Below are positions 1 to 8,015 of a DNA stretch of 64,000 nt, piece by piece. How positions within the stretch are numbered: position 1 is the first letter of the stretch; each line of letters begins with the position of its first letter. The DNA comes from Sphingomonadaceae bacterium (GTDB lineage: Bacteria; Pseudomonadota; Alphaproteobacteria; Sphingomonadales; Sphingomonadaceae). Under the pieces are notes generated by a model. It ran no database searches and was not told where the DNA came from. It saw only the letters and a program-made list of their open reading frames with translations. The position numbers were made by a program, and so were the translations under genes. Where the stretch lies: assembly GCA_024236155.1 (NCBI GenBank), contig JACKLA010000007.1, positions 41,810 through 105,809 on the forward strand, read 5' to 3'.

Positions 1-145
1 ATGGGAACGCTATACCGGCACGGATGGGATCAACATCGGCCTCGACCGTTTCGGCGCTTCGGCCCCGGCGGAACAGCTGTTCGAGAAATTTGGCTTCACG
101 GCGGACGCAATCGTTCCGCAAATCCTGAATAAACTCAATTCCTAA
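1..145 (+). CDS. tkt: Transketolase, C-terminal fragment (5' end outside window)
   Basis: The reading frame is open from base 2 to a TAA at 143-145 and gives the last 47 residues. They include WERYTG, GLDRFGASAPAEQLFEKFG and a C-terminal alpha helix, which is the usual tail of transketolase (thiamine diphosphate-dependent transfer of two-carbon units in the pentose phosphate and Calvin pathways). The position directly upstream of gap and pgk, 15 bp before the gap start, fits a tkt-gap-pgk operon. The thiamine-binding and catalytic domains lie outside the window, so the gene name rests on the tail motif and context. Confidence 0.82.
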   Translation, partial: WERYTGTDGINIGLDRFGASAPAEQLFEKFGFTADAIVPQILNKLNS

Positions 146-160
146 GCAGGAGCATTGAAT

Positions 161-1168
161 ATGGCGACCAAGGTTGCAATCAACGGTTTCGGACGTATCG
201 GGCGCCTTGTGGCGCGTGCCATTCTCGAGCGTGACGATCACGATCTCGAACTCGTCAGCATCAACGACCTGGCCGATACCAAGTCCAACGCCCTGCTGTT
301 CCAGTATGATTCGACCCACGGCCGCTTCCCCGGGACGGTCGAGGTTGGCGAAGGTTCGATCACCGTCAACGGCAAGAAGATCGCGGTCACCAGCGAGCGT
401 GATCCCGGCAAGCTGCCGCATGCTGCGCAGGGCGTCGATATCGCCCTTGAATGCACCGGCTTTTTCCAGAGCCATGACGCGGCCAAGCCTCACCTCGATG
501 CAGGTGCCAAGCGCGTGCTGATCTCCGCACCGGCGTCGGGCGTGTCTGCAACCATCGTTTATGGCGTCAACCACCAGACGCTGACCAGCGACGATGTGAT
601 CGTCTCCAACGCCAGCTGCACCACCAACTGCCTCTCGCCAGTGGCCAAGGTGCTGCACGACACAGTCGGCATCGAACGTGGTTTCATGACCACGATCCAC
701 AGCTACACCAACGACCAGCGCATGCTCGACCAGATGCATTCCGACATGCGCCGCGCGCGCGGTGGTGCGCAGAACATGATCCCGACCACGACGGGTGCAG
801 CACGCGCCGTCGGCCTCGTCCTGCCTGAACTCAAGGGCAAGCTCGACGGTTCTTCGGTTCGCGTGCCGACCCCCAATGTCAGCCTGGTTGACCTCGTGTT
901 CACCCCGGGCCGCGATACCAGCGCGGAAGAACTGAACGCTGCCCTCAAGGCTGCAGCCGAAGGTGCGATGAAGGGTGTGCTCGACTACACCGACCAGCCG
1001 CTGGTTTCGAGCGACTTCAACCACCATCCGGCAAGCTCGACGGTCGACAGCCTCGAAACCTCGGTCATGGAAGGCAAACTCTGCCGCGTCGTCAGCTGGT
1101 ACGATAACGAGTGGGGCTTCTCGAACCGGATGATCGATACCGCGGGTGTAATGGCCGGTCTGATCTGA
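161..1168 (+). CDS. gap: Glyceraldehyde-3-phosphate dehydrogenase, type I
   Basis: Oxidises and phosphorylates glyceraldehyde 3-phosphate to 1,3-bisphosphoglycerate with NAD(P) in cytosolic glycolysis, or the reverse. The 335-residue product has the usual family length. The Rossmann motif NGFGRIGR is at residues 8-15, the catalytic motif SCTTNC puts the active-site cysteine at residue 153, and the C-terminal domain ends with WYDNEWGFSNRM. The ATG at 161 is preferred over an in-frame TTG at 155 because AGGAG at 148-152 sits 8 bases before the ATG but only 2 before the TTG. It follows tkt closely and precedes a small lipoprotein gene and pgk. Dehydrogenase identity is secure; NAD versus NADP preference is not decided by eye. 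Confidence 0.97.
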   Translation: MATKVAINGFGRIGRLVARAILERDDHDLELVSINDLADTKSNALLFQYDSTHGRFPGTVEVGEGSITVNGKKIAVTSERDPGKLPHAAQGVDIALECTGFFQSHDAAKPHLDAGAKRVLISAPASGVSATIVYGVNHQTLTSDDVIVSNASCTTNCLSPVAKVLHDTVGIERGFMTTIHSYTNDQRMLDQMHSDMRRARGGAQNMIPTTTGAARAVGLVLPELKGKLDGSSVRVPTPNVSLVDLVFTPGRDTSAEELNAALKAAAEGAMKGVLDYTDQPLVSSDFNHHPASSTVDSLETSVMEGKLCRVVSWYDNEWGFSNRMIDTAGVMAGLI

Positions 1169-1188
1169 CTCTCAAACAGGACACCGTG

Positions 1189-1509
1189 ATGCACAATCCA
1201 GCTCGTATCTTCGCCCTTGGCGCGCTGCTGACATTTGCCGGATGTGAGCAGCGTGAAGAGGGGGTGTATGTGCGGGACATTCCTGCGGCAGGCAACCAAG
1301 CCTCGTTCGACGAGATTGCTGAGCAACTTCAGGGCGAAGACCGCTATCTTTGGTCGAATGTGAAGATGCGTATGTCTGCCGCAGACAAACTGGGAATCGA
1401 GTCCGCCAGCGTGCGCGAGGCGATCGAGAACGAGCGTAAACGGGTTGCATGCTCTGATGCGGCATCGGGTCCGACTGAACAGCTCAAATGTAGCAAATGG
1501 CCGATCTGA
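1189..1509 (+). CDS. Small predicted lipoprotein between gap and pgk
   Basis: A 106-residue protein not recognised as a member of a named family. It begins with a short basic and hydrophobic signal (HNPARIFALGALLTFAGC) whose Cys19 would be the lipidated residue. The -3 position is Phe rather than the usual Leu, so the lipobox is imperfect. The mature part is charged, with two more cysteines near the C terminus (VACSD, LKCSK) that could form a disulfide. The ATG at 1189 is chosen because it starts the signal peptide; the same frame runs further upstream into gap. It lies 20 bp after gap and 13 bp before pgk, so it is probably cotranscribed with glycolytic genes. A role in carbon metabolism is not implied by its sequence. 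Confidence 0.68.
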   Translation: MHNPARIFALGALLTFAGCEQREEGVYVRDIPAAGNQASFDEIAEQLQGEDRYLWSNVKMRMSAADKLGIESASVREAIENERKRVACSDAASGPTEQLKCSKWPI

Positions 1510-1522
1510 CAAGGATAAACTG

Positions 1523-2722
1523 GTGAGCAGCTTCAATACCCTCGACGATCTCGGTGACATCACCGGCAAGGTTGCGCTGGTGCGCGTCGATCTCAACCTG
1601 CCGATGCAGGAAGGTCGCGCGTCCGACGTTACGCGGGTCGAGGCGGTCAAGCCGACCATCCTCGAACTGGCGGATCGCGGGGCCAAGGTCCTGTTGCTCG
1701 CCCATTTCGGTCGTCCCAAGGGCGCGCGCCATTCGACCATGAGCACCAGCATGGTGCAGGGCGATGTCGAGCGCGTGCTCGACCGCGAGATCATGTTCAT
1801 CCCTGAAGTGATGGGGCCGGTGGTCGAACAATCGATCGGTATATTGCGCGATGGCGATATCGGCCTGCTCGACAATGTGCGCTTCTGGCCGGGTGAAGAG
1901 GCAAACGATGCCGAATTCGCCAAGGGTATCGCGGCCCATGGCGATTTTTACGTCAACGATGCGTTTTCAGCCGCGCATCGCGCCCACGCATCCACCGAGG
2001 GACTCGCGCATGTGCTGCCAGCCTATGCCGGCCGCGCAATGGAGAAGGAACTGAAGGCACTCGATGCAGCGCTGGGCAATCCGCAAACGCCCGTTGCCGC
2101 AGTCGTCGGTGGTGCCAAGGTTTCGACCAAGCTCGATGTGCTCGAAAACCTCGTCGGCAAGGTCCAGCACCTGATCATCGGCGGTGGCATGGCCAACACA
2201 TTCCTTGCGGCACGCGGGGTGGATGTTGGCAAATCGCTGTGCGAGCATGATCTCACTGCGACCGCGAACGCCATCATGGACAAGGCGGATCACGCTGGCT
2301 GCACGGTGCATCTGCCCTATGACGTCACTGTGGCGAAGGAATTTGCTGCCAACCCGCCCAGCGTGCGCACATGCAACGTCCACGAAGTTGCCGGGGACGA
2401 GATGATTCTCGATGTTGGCCCTTTGGCGGTTGAGGCGCTGGGCGATGTGCTCAAAACTTGCCGGACGCTGGTCTGGAACGGCCCGATGGGGGCATTCGAG
2501 ATCGAGCCCTTCGACAATGCGACCGTTTCGCTCGCCCGCACTGCGGCTGCTCTAACGCAGGACGGTTCGCTCATTTCGGTGGCTGGCGGCGGAGATACGG
2601 TTGCAGCGCTCAACCATGCCGGTGTTGCCGAAGATTTCACTTATATTTCAACCGCTGGCGGCGCTTTCCTCGAATGGATGGAGGGCAAGGCCTTGCCCGG
2701 TGTGGCGGCGCTGACAGCATGA
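1523..2722 (+). CDS. pgk: Phosphoglycerate kinase
   Basis: Transfers the acyl phosphate of 1,3-bisphosphoglycerate to ADP, giving 3-phosphoglycerate and ATP. The 399-residue product matches the family length. Visible motifs include VRVDLNLP near the N terminus, HFGRPKG, the hinge region GGAKVSTKLDVLENL, GGGMANTFL, WNGPMGAFE and the nucleotide-binding VAGGGDTVAAL near the C terminus. The start is GTG at 1523, with AAGGAT 7 bases upstream at 1511-1516. The frame continues upstream into the lipoprotein gene, but homologues begin near this valine. Its TGA overlaps the ATG of the next gene by four bases (ATGA), which suggests translational coupling. Confidence 0.97.
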   Translation: MSSFNTLDDLGDITGKVALVRVDLNLPMQEGRASDVTRVEAVKPTILELADRGAKVLLLAHFGRPKGARHSTMSTSMVQGDVERVLDREIMFIPEVMGPVVEQSIGILRDGDIGLLDNVRFWPGEEANDAEFAKGIAAHGDFYVNDAFSAAHRAHASTEGLAHVLPAYAGRAMEKELKALDAALGNPQTPVAAVVGGAKVSTKLDVLENLVGKVQHLIIGGGMANTFLAARGVDVGKSLCEHDLTATANAIMDKADHAGCTVHLPYDVTVAKEFAANPPSVRTCNVHEVAGDEMILDVGPLAVEALGDVLKTCRTLVWNGPMGAFEIEPFDNATVSLARTAAALTQDGSLISVAGGGDTVAALNHAGVAEDFTYISTAGGAFLEWMEGKALPGVAALTA

Positions 2723-3180
2723 GCGAGAACGAAGCCGTTGGTGCAAGCGGCGGGCTGGTGCCGGTAACCGAGGGTGAATGGGCCGGGTGGTCGACCTGGC
2801 AAAGCGATGCTTTCGAACAACGTGCAGGGCCGTTTTACGAGCGCATCGAGGATGATGGCGGTTATGTGAGCGCCTTCCGCGCCGAACCACGCCATATGAA
2901 CGGCGCGGGGTTCATGCATGGCGGATGCCTGATGACCTTCGCCGATTCTGCGCTTTTCACCATCGCCAGCCGCGAACTGGCTGACAGCCGCGGAGTAACG
3001 CTCAATCTCACTTCGGACTTCCTCGATCCCGCGCGAGTCGGGCAGATGATGGAGGCACGCGGCAAGGTGGTGCGGGCAGGAGGCAAGACGATCTTCGTAG
3101 AGGGATTGATCACTGCTGATGGCCAGCCGGTGCTGCGCTTCAACGGCATCATCCGCAAGGTCAGTGGAAAGAGGCAGTAG
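2719..3180 (+). CDS. PaaI-family hotdog thioesterase
   Basis: A 153-residue single hotdog-fold protein of the PaaI/YbgC-like acyl-CoA thioesterase group. The motif MHGGCLMTFADSALF near residues 68-82 is the helix and active-site segment of this fold (HGG followed by an acidic residue). The later strand pattern TLNLTSDFLDPAR is also typical. The expected reaction is hydrolysis of an acyl-CoA thioester in the cytosol; the substrate cannot be read from sequence. The ATG overlaps the pgk stop (ATGA), and the next gene starts immediately after its TAG, so all three are probably on one message. The link to glycolysis is positional only. Confidence 0.85.
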   Translation: MSENEAVGASGGLVPVTEGEWAGWSTWQSDAFEQRAGPFYERIEDDGGYVSAFRAEPRHMNGAGFMHGGCLMTFADSALFTIASRELADSRGVTLNLTSDFLDPARVGQMMEARGKVVRAGGKTIFVEGLITADGQPVLRFNGIIRKVSGKRQ

Positions 3181-3819
3181 TTGGCCGAAACCCGTGATCT
3201 CTTTGCGACTCCCTTCGTTGTGGACCGGCTGCAGAGTGAGGAGGGGTTGCGCATGCTGCGGGCGGCTATCGACGCCGAAATCGCGCGTGACCGTGATGGG
3301 GTGAATATCTCCAACATCGGTGGCTGGCATTCGAACACGCGGATGCTCGAATGGGGTGGGGAAGCGGCGCGGGCACTCGCACTGAAGGCTATGACCATGG
3401 CCGATGCTCAAACTGTGGATGCCCGGTCGCCGGAAAACAGCCGTTTTACCTGGCACCCAGAAATGTGGGCGAATGTGTCCGGCAAGGGAAACGCGAACCA
3501 GTATCACTACCATCCCGGCAGCTTCTGGTCGGCGGTTGCCTATGTCGACGATGGGTATGACGGTGATACGGACCCCACGCTGGGGGGAGAACTGCAACTG
3601 CTGGACCCGCGTATGCCGATGGTCAGGATGACAGCGCCCGACTTGCGGCTTCGCGACGGTGCGGGGCAGCCACAGCACAATGAAATTTCAATTCGCCCGG
3701 AAAGTGGCATGATCGTGATGTTCCCAAGCTGGTTGCAACACGCTGTGCGCCCATTTTCAGGCGCGGGGAGCCGCATTTCGATCGCGATCAACCTGATCGC
3801 CGTGCTTAAGCGGGATTAG
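3181..3819 (+). CDS. Putative 2OG-Fe(II) oxygenase, TIGR02466-like
   Basis: A 212-residue protein resembling the small 2-oxoglutarate/Fe(II) dioxygenase-like family TIGR02466. NQYHYHPGSFWSAVAYV supplies the first histidine cluster. SGMIVMFPSWLQHAVRPF supplies the distal histidine, and a following SRISIAIN has the arginine expected to bind 2-oxoglutarate. The start is TTG at 3181, immediately after the upstream TAG, with AAAGAGG just before it acting as ribosome binding site. The substrate is unknown. The gene closes the run pgk-thioesterase-oxygenase and is followed by about 90 bp before the aldolase gene. Confidence 0.75.
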   Translation: MAETRDLFATPFVVDRLQSEEGLRMLRAAIDAEIARDRDGVNISNIGGWHSNTRMLEWGGEAARALALKAMTMADAQTVDARSPENSRFTWHPEMWANVSGKGNANQYHYHPGSFWSAVAYVDDGYDGDTDPTLGGELQLLDPRMPMVRMTAPDLRLRDGAGQPQHNEISIRPESGMIVMFPSWLQHAVRPFSGAGSRISIAINLIAVLKRD

Positions 3820-3913
3820 CTTCGCTGCGGCGTTGCGCTGGAGTTGCTGCAACGCTAAAGGCGCGCCCGATGCATAGGTATGCATGGACTGTTTTCAGAC
3901 ACGGGATGCTCAC

Positions 3914-4801
3914 ATGACCTTTGAAGAAATGACCGCCAGGATCGCCACCGGGCAGGGCTTTATTGCCGCGCTCGACCAGTCGGGTGGTTCAACTCCCAAG
4001 GCTCTCAAGGGTTATGGCGTCGAGGATGGCGCCTGGTCGACCGAAGATGAAATGTTCGGCCTGATCCACGAAATGCGCCAGCGCATTATCGAAAGCCCCT
4101 GTTTCGGCAATGGCAAGGTCATCGGCGCGATCCTGTTCGAGAAGACAATGGATGGCCAAAGCGGCGGCAAAAGTGTGCCAGCCCGCCTGGCGGAGCGTGG
4201 TGTTGTGCCTTTCCTCAAGGTCGACAAGGGGCTCGAGGACGAGAGCAACGGCGCCCAACTGATGAAGCCGAACCCCGGTCTCGAAGCCATGTGCGATCGA
4301 GCGAAAGCGCTGGGCGTATTTGGCACCAAGATGCGTTCGGTGATCAAATCGAACAATGCTGCGGGTATCAAGGCTGTGGTAGAGCAGCAATTCGCGGAAG
4401 GTGCGCGCATTATCGGCTGCGGGCTAATGCCGATCCTCGAGCCGGAATACGATATCACGGCTGGCGACCGCGCCGAAGGCGAGAAGGTGCTGCTGGCGGA
4501 GATCGAAGCGGGCCTCGACGCGCTGCCGGAAGGCCAGCAGATCATGCTCAAGCTTTCGATCCCGAAGGAAGCTGGCCTTTATTCGGGACTGGTCGGTCAC
4601 CCGAAGGTCCTGCGAGTGGTCGCCCTGTCGGGTGGCTATTCGACCGACGATGCCTGTGCTGAACTGGCAAAGAACCCCGGCATGATCGCCAGCTTCAGTC
4701 GCGGATTGCTGCAGGATCTGCGCCATCAGCAGAGCGATACCGAGTTCGATGGGACCCTGTCGGCCGCAATCGACCAGATCCATGCGGCTAGCGTTGCCTG
4801 A
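3914..4801 (+). CDS. Fructose-bisphosphate aldolase, class I
   Basis: Cleaves fructose 1,6-bisphosphate to dihydroxyacetone phosphate and glyceraldehyde 3-phosphate through a lysine Schiff base. The 295-residue protein shows class I (COG3588-like) segments: FIAALDQSGGSTPKAL near the N terminus, ILFEKTMDG, FLKVDKGLE, FGTKMRSVI, GLMPILEPE and MLKLSIPK, whose lysine is the likely Schiff-base residue. It lacks the zinc-histidine pattern of class II enzymes. The ATG at 3914 is preferred to an in-frame ATG at 3884 because homologues start at MTFEEMTARI; no strong ribosome binding site is visible for either. It extends the carbon-metabolism block of tkt, gap and pgk. Confidence 0.93.
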   Translation: MTFEEMTARIATGQGFIAALDQSGGSTPKALKGYGVEDGAWSTEDEMFGLIHEMRQRIIESPCFGNGKVIGAILFEKTMDGQSGGKSVPARLAERGVVPFLKVDKGLEDESNGAQLMKPNPGLEAMCDRAKALGVFGTKMRSVIKSNNAAGIKAVVEQQFAEGARIIGCGLMPILEPEYDITAGDRAEGEKVLLAEIEAGLDALPEGQQIMLKLSIPKEAGLYSGLVGHPKVLRVVALSGGYSTDDACAELAKNPGMIASFSRGLLQDLRHQQSDTEFDGTLSAAIDQIHAASVA

Positions 4802-4814
4802 ACGGCTTTAACCG

Positions 4815-5195
4815 TCAGTCCGGCTGCCAGCGGAAATTCAGTCGATAGTATTTTAGTGGGATTGCACCTGCATCGCTCGGCGGAGTGGAGGTCGAGATTA
4901 GCGTCAACACTCCGCCGTCGAGTTGCACGGGCTGGCCCAGTTCCAGCGCGAACTCGCGGTCACGGCCGCGATGCTGCACTATTGCGGCAACGACCAGTCG
5001 ATCTTCCCGGAAACAGATCACGCGCTCGGTGCACCGTGTATCGCGCATGATTCCGAAGGCTGTGATCGCCAGGTCGCCGGTAATATCTGCGCGTTCGAAT
5101 ATGCGCACGTCGTTCTGCTGCACATAATTGGGAGCGTCGGCTACCATTGCCGTGGCAGATGCCAGTGCCGCACCGATAAGCAAAATCGCCTTCAT
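4815..5195 (-). CDS. Small exported protein with a Cys pair, unknown function
   Basis: A 126-residue protein with a signal peptide (MKAILLIGAALASATAMVADA). The mature part contains DTRCTERVICFREDRLV, in which two cysteines six residues apart could be disulfide-linked in the periplasm, followed by beta-strand-like segments. This spacing resembles a recurrent RCP-x-VxCVW-like motif in small sphingomonad periplasmic proteins; that comparison is from memory and weak. The ATG at 5195 is chosen over the longer frame because AAGGAG lies 7 bases upstream. It is convergent with the aldolase gene and divergent from thiE. Confidence 0.65.
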   Translation of the reverse strand: MKAILLIGAALASATAMVADAPNYVQQNDVRIFERADITGDLAITAFGIMRDTRCTERVICFREDRLVVAAIVQHRGRDREFALELGQPVQLDGGVLTLISTSTPPSDAGAIPLKYYRLNFRWQPD

Positions 5196-5268
5196 CGCCT
5201 TGCTCCTTTCGATCCGCTGCGAAACGGACCCTCTTGGCTGGCGCCAATGCAACGGATAGGGGCGTGCA

Positions 5269-5910
5269 ATGTCCAGTGAACCGCACGGCCAGCCGCGCTG
5301 CCAACTCTATCTTATCTCGCCGCTCGATGTAGGCGGGAATTTTCCCGAGCGCCTCGCCCGCGCATTGGATGTCCTGAAACCGGACAATCCGGCGGCCGCG
5401 TTCCAGTTTCGCGTGAAGGATGTCGACCAGCATGAGGCGGCGCGACTGGCAGAGCCCTTGCAGGCGATTTGCGCCGAACGGAACGTGGCCTTCATCGTCA
5501 ATGACAGCATAGCACTCGCCCGGCGCCTTGGTGCCGATGGGGTTCACCTTGGGCAAGGCGATGGCTCGGCAAAAGAAGCGCGTGAACTGCTTGGCAAGGA
5601 CGCACAGATCGGTGTGACTTGCCATGCATCCAAGCACCTCGCGATGGTGGCCGGGGAAGAGGGTGCGGACTATGTTGCTTTCGGCGCATTTTACCCGAGC
5701 AGCACGAAGGAAACCGAACATCGTGCCGAGCCGGAACTGCTCGAATGGTGGAGCAAGCTGTTCGAGATACCCTGCGTGGCCATAGGCGGTATCACGCCCG
5801 ACAATTGCGGCCTGCTGGTTGAGGCAGGTGCCGATTTTCTCGCGGTTTCGGGTGCTGTCTGGAACGGCGATGAAGAGGTAGCGATAAGGGCTTTCGCCGA
5901 ACGACTGTAA
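5269..5910 (+). CDS. thiE: Thiamine-phosphate synthase
   Basis: Condenses the HMP pyrophosphate and thiazole phosphate moieties into thiamine phosphate in the cytosol. The 213-residue TIM-barrel protein has FQFRVKD (substrate-binding strand and lysine), FIVNDSIALARRLGADGVHLGQGD, IGVTCHAS, DYVAFGAFYPSSTK and VAIGGIT, which together form the family fingerprint in order. The ATG at 5269 gives the normal length. It stands alone without other thi genes, and no TPP riboswitch pattern is visible in the 73 bp upstream. Its TAA abuts the stop codon of the convergent gene without a gap. Confidence 0.92.
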   Translation: MSSEPHGQPRCQLYLISPLDVGGNFPERLARALDVLKPDNPAAAFQFRVKDVDQHEAARLAEPLQAICAERNVAFIVNDSIALARRLGADGVHLGQGDGSAKEARELLGKDAQIGVTCHASKHLAMVAGEEGADYVAFGAFYPSSTKETEHRAEPELLEWWSKLFEIPCVAIGGITPDNCGLLVEAGADFLAVSGAVWNGDEEVAIRAFAERL

Positions 5911-6279
5911 TCAGCGCGCTGCCGCACCACCACGCGTACAGCGGATACGGCCCGGATTGCCCTGTTCATCGAGCCACAGCAGCGTCGCGCTGCCAACGCG
6001 CTTGAAGCGCATTCCTTTCATCGGGCCGCGCGTAAAAACGACGCGATCGCCCGTCATCAGATAGATGCCTGAACCGGCATCGGTGTGATAGGTCGATGCA
6101 TTCTTGATCGTGAAGCTCTTGCCCTGCAGTTCGCGCCACGCCTCGCCGCCCGCATCGCCCGGCAGCGAACAGGTGTAAGGGCCATGTGGCAAGGTCCCGA
6201 GCATGCCTGCTGTTGCCATTGAGGGCACTGCAAGGCTTGCGGCAAGCGCGCACGGGGCAAAGATCGATCGGCGGTCCAT
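5911..6279 (-). CDS. Small exported hypothetical protein
   Basis: A 122-residue protein with a signal peptide ending around MATAG and a mature domain of about 95 residues. It contains YTCSLPGDAGG, FTIKNASTYHTDAGSGIYLMTGD and VVFTRGPMKGMRFKRVG, ending with IRCTRGG. The two cysteines near the ends of the mature domain could pair. I do not recognise a named domain with confidence; the pattern recurs in small secreted proteins of related bacteria, to my recollection. It converges on thiE and starts about 130 bp from the divergent efp gene, so both promoters should lie between 6280 and 6410. Confidence 0.62.
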   Translation of the reverse strand: MDRRSIFAPCALAASLAVPSMATAGMLGTLPHGPYTCSLPGDAGGEAWRELQGKSFTIKNASTYHTDAGSGIYLMTGDRVVFTRGPMKGMRFKRVGSATLLWLDEQGNPGRIRCTRGGAAAR

Positions 6280-6410
6280 TGGCCGGTAACTAGCGTGTGG
6301 AGACGAATAGCGCCAGCCGCCTTGCCCGTTGCCGTAGGCTGGGCTAAAGGCGCGCCCGCGTATCGACGGGGCACAGCGCCCCGCGAGAACAACCCAAGAA
6401 GGCCAATTCC

Positions 6411-6974
6411 ATGAAAATCAGCGGCGTGGACATCCGTCCCGGCAATATCCTCGAATATGAAGGCGGCATCTGGAAGGTCGCCAAGATACAGCACACCCAG
6501 CCGGGCAAGGGCGGGGCATATATGCAGGTCGAGATGAAGAACCTGCAGGATGGCCGCAAGACCAACGTGCGCTTCCGCAGCGCCGACACGATCGAGCGCG
6601 TGCGGCTCGACACCAAGGAATTCCAGTACCTCTATGAAGACGGTGAAATGCTGGTGTTCATGGACAATGACACTTTCGAGCAGATCATGCTGCCGTCGGA
6701 CCTGTTGGGCGATGCCAAGGCATTCCTGCAGGACGGCATGGAAGTGACGCTGGAACTGTGGGAAGAAAAGCCGATTTCGGTCGCGCTGCCCGAGCAGGTC
6801 GAAGCAGTGATCGTCGAGGCCGATGCAGTGGTTAAGGGGCAGACTGCCTCATCCAGCTACAAACCTGCCGTGCTCGACAACGGTGTGCGCGTGATGGTTC
6901 CGCCTCATATCGAGAGCGGTACTCGCATCGTCGTCGATGTGTATGAACGGACTTACGTCGGTAAGGCGAGCTAA
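6411..6974 (+). CDS. efp: Translation elongation factor P
   Basis: Relieves ribosome stalling at polyproline by binding beside the P-site tRNA. The 187-residue protein has the three beta-barrel layout: N-terminal KOW-like domain with PGKGGAY (Lys33 at the loop tip is the usual modification position), the OB domain around FRSADTIERV and EFQYLYEDGE, and a C-terminal OB domain ending VDVYERTYVGKAS. The length is standard. The ATG at 6411 is preceded by AGAAGG. The downstream phosphatase gene begins 5 bp after the stop, so the two are probably cotranscribed. No EF-P modification gene is present in the window. Confidence 0.96.
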   Translation: MKISGVDIRPGNILEYEGGIWKVAKIQHTQPGKGGAYMQVEMKNLQDGRKTNVRFRSADTIERVRLDTKEFQYLYEDGEMLVFMDNDTFEQIMLPSDLLGDAKAFLQDGMEVTLELWEEKPISVALPEQVEAVIVEADAVVKGQTASSSYKPAVLDNGVRVMVPPHIESGTRIVVDVYERTYVGKAS

Positions 6975-6979
6975 CCCCG

Positions 6980-7801
6980 ATGGCAGCCCTTTCTGGCCTC
7001 ATTCGCGTCATGGAACGCGCCGCGCGCAAGGCGGGCGGTCGCCTGCGGCGCGACTTCGGCGAAATCGAGCATCTGCAGGTCAGCCGCAAGGGCCCGGCGG
7101 ACTTCGTGTCGAAAGCCGATATGCGCGCCGAACGCACTCTTTACGACGAACTTCTTGCTGCACGGCCCGATTGGGGCTTCGTGCTGGAGGAAGCGGGCAT
7201 CATCGAAGGCGATGCGGACAAGCCGCGCTGGATCATAGATCCGCTCGACGGGACCAGCAATTTCCTCCACGGCATCCCGCATTTCGCGATCAGCATTGCA
7301 GTGCAGGAACCGAAGCTCGGTGGCGGGGGTTGGGGCGATGTGACCGCAGCGGTCATCTACAACCCGATCACCGATGAAACCTTCTGGGCCGAGAAAACAC
7401 GCGGCGCATGGCTGCATGACGGACGGTTGCGGGTTTCTTCGCGCAGCCGCTTGCCCGATTCGCTTATCGCGACGGGTATCCCGTTCCAGGGCGCGGGCGA
7501 TTTCGCCGAGTGGACAAAGATATTCAGTGCGATCGGACCGGAAGTTGCGGGCATCCGCCGCTTCGGCGCCGCCTCGCTTGATCTCGCCTGGGTGGCTGCT
7601 GGCCGTTTCGACGGGTTCTGGGAAAGCGGGCTCAAGGATTGGGATACCGCTGCAGGTTGCTTGCTCGTCCGCGAGGCGGGTGGCTTCGTGAGCGATTTCC
7701 GCGGTCGTTCGCAGCCGATCCATGCGCAGCAAGTGCTTGCGGCCAACGACACGCTGCACTCCAAACTGCACAAGCTGCTGGCGGGCGCGCTGAAGGGCTG
7801 A
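6980..7801 (+). CDS. suhB: Inositol monophosphatase family protein
   Basis: A 273-residue Mg-dependent sugar/inositol phosphatase of the IMPase superfamily. Metal-binding motifs are in order: EEAG (usually EESG), WIIDPLDGTSNFLHGIPHF, and WDTAAGCLLVREAGG near residue 220. The expected reaction is hydrolysis of myo-inositol phosphate or a related phosphomonoester in the cytosol; SuhB homologues also act in rRNA antitermination in E. coli, which is not demonstrated here. It begins 5 bp after efp on the same strand. The symbol is by closest family and is less certain than the superfamily. Confidence 0.88.
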   Translation: MAALSGLIRVMERAARKAGGRLRRDFGEIEHLQVSRKGPADFVSKADMRAERTLYDELLAARPDWGFVLEEAGIIEGDADKPRWIIDPLDGTSNFLHGIPHFAISIAVQEPKLGGGGWGDVTAAVIYNPITDETFWAEKTRGAWLHDGRLRVSSRSRLPDSLIATGIPFQGAGDFAEWTKIFSAIGPEVAGIRRFGAASLDLAWVAAGRFDGFWESGLKDWDTAAGCLLVREAGGFVSDFRGRSQPIHAQQVLAANDTLHSKLHKLLAGALKG

Positions 7802-7856
7802 GGTTTGACTTGAAGCACGGGCAGTGCGCGGCTATCCGCCGCGCTCCTGCTTCAGT

Positions 7857-7941
7857 GCCCCTGTGGCGGAATTGGTAGACGCGCTCGACTCAAAATCGAG
7901 TTTCTTACGAAGTGCCGGTTCGAGTCCGGCCAGGGGTACCA
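7857..7941 (+). tRNA. tRNA-Leu (anticodon CAA)
   Basis: An 85-base type II tRNA with CCA encoded. The acceptor arm GCCCCTG pairs with CAGGGGT (first pair G-T), the discriminator is A, and the T arm carries GGTTCGAGTCC. The anticodon stem CTCGA/TCGAG encloses loop CTCAAAA, giving anticodon CAA, which reads UUG. The long variable arm fits leucine. It lies 55 bp after the phosphatase gene and 74 bp before the SLC13 transporter. Confidence 0.96.
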
Positions 7942-8015
7942 CACCAACCGAATTTGACGGCCGGGCAGCACCGCACGCCGAATTCGCTTGAATTTGCGCG
8001 CGAGCTTTGGGACTC

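Noticed and set aside
5196..5268. Possible TPP riboswitch before thiE
   Set aside because: The 73-bp region is too short and lacks the CTGAGA and ACCTGAT-like conserved elements.
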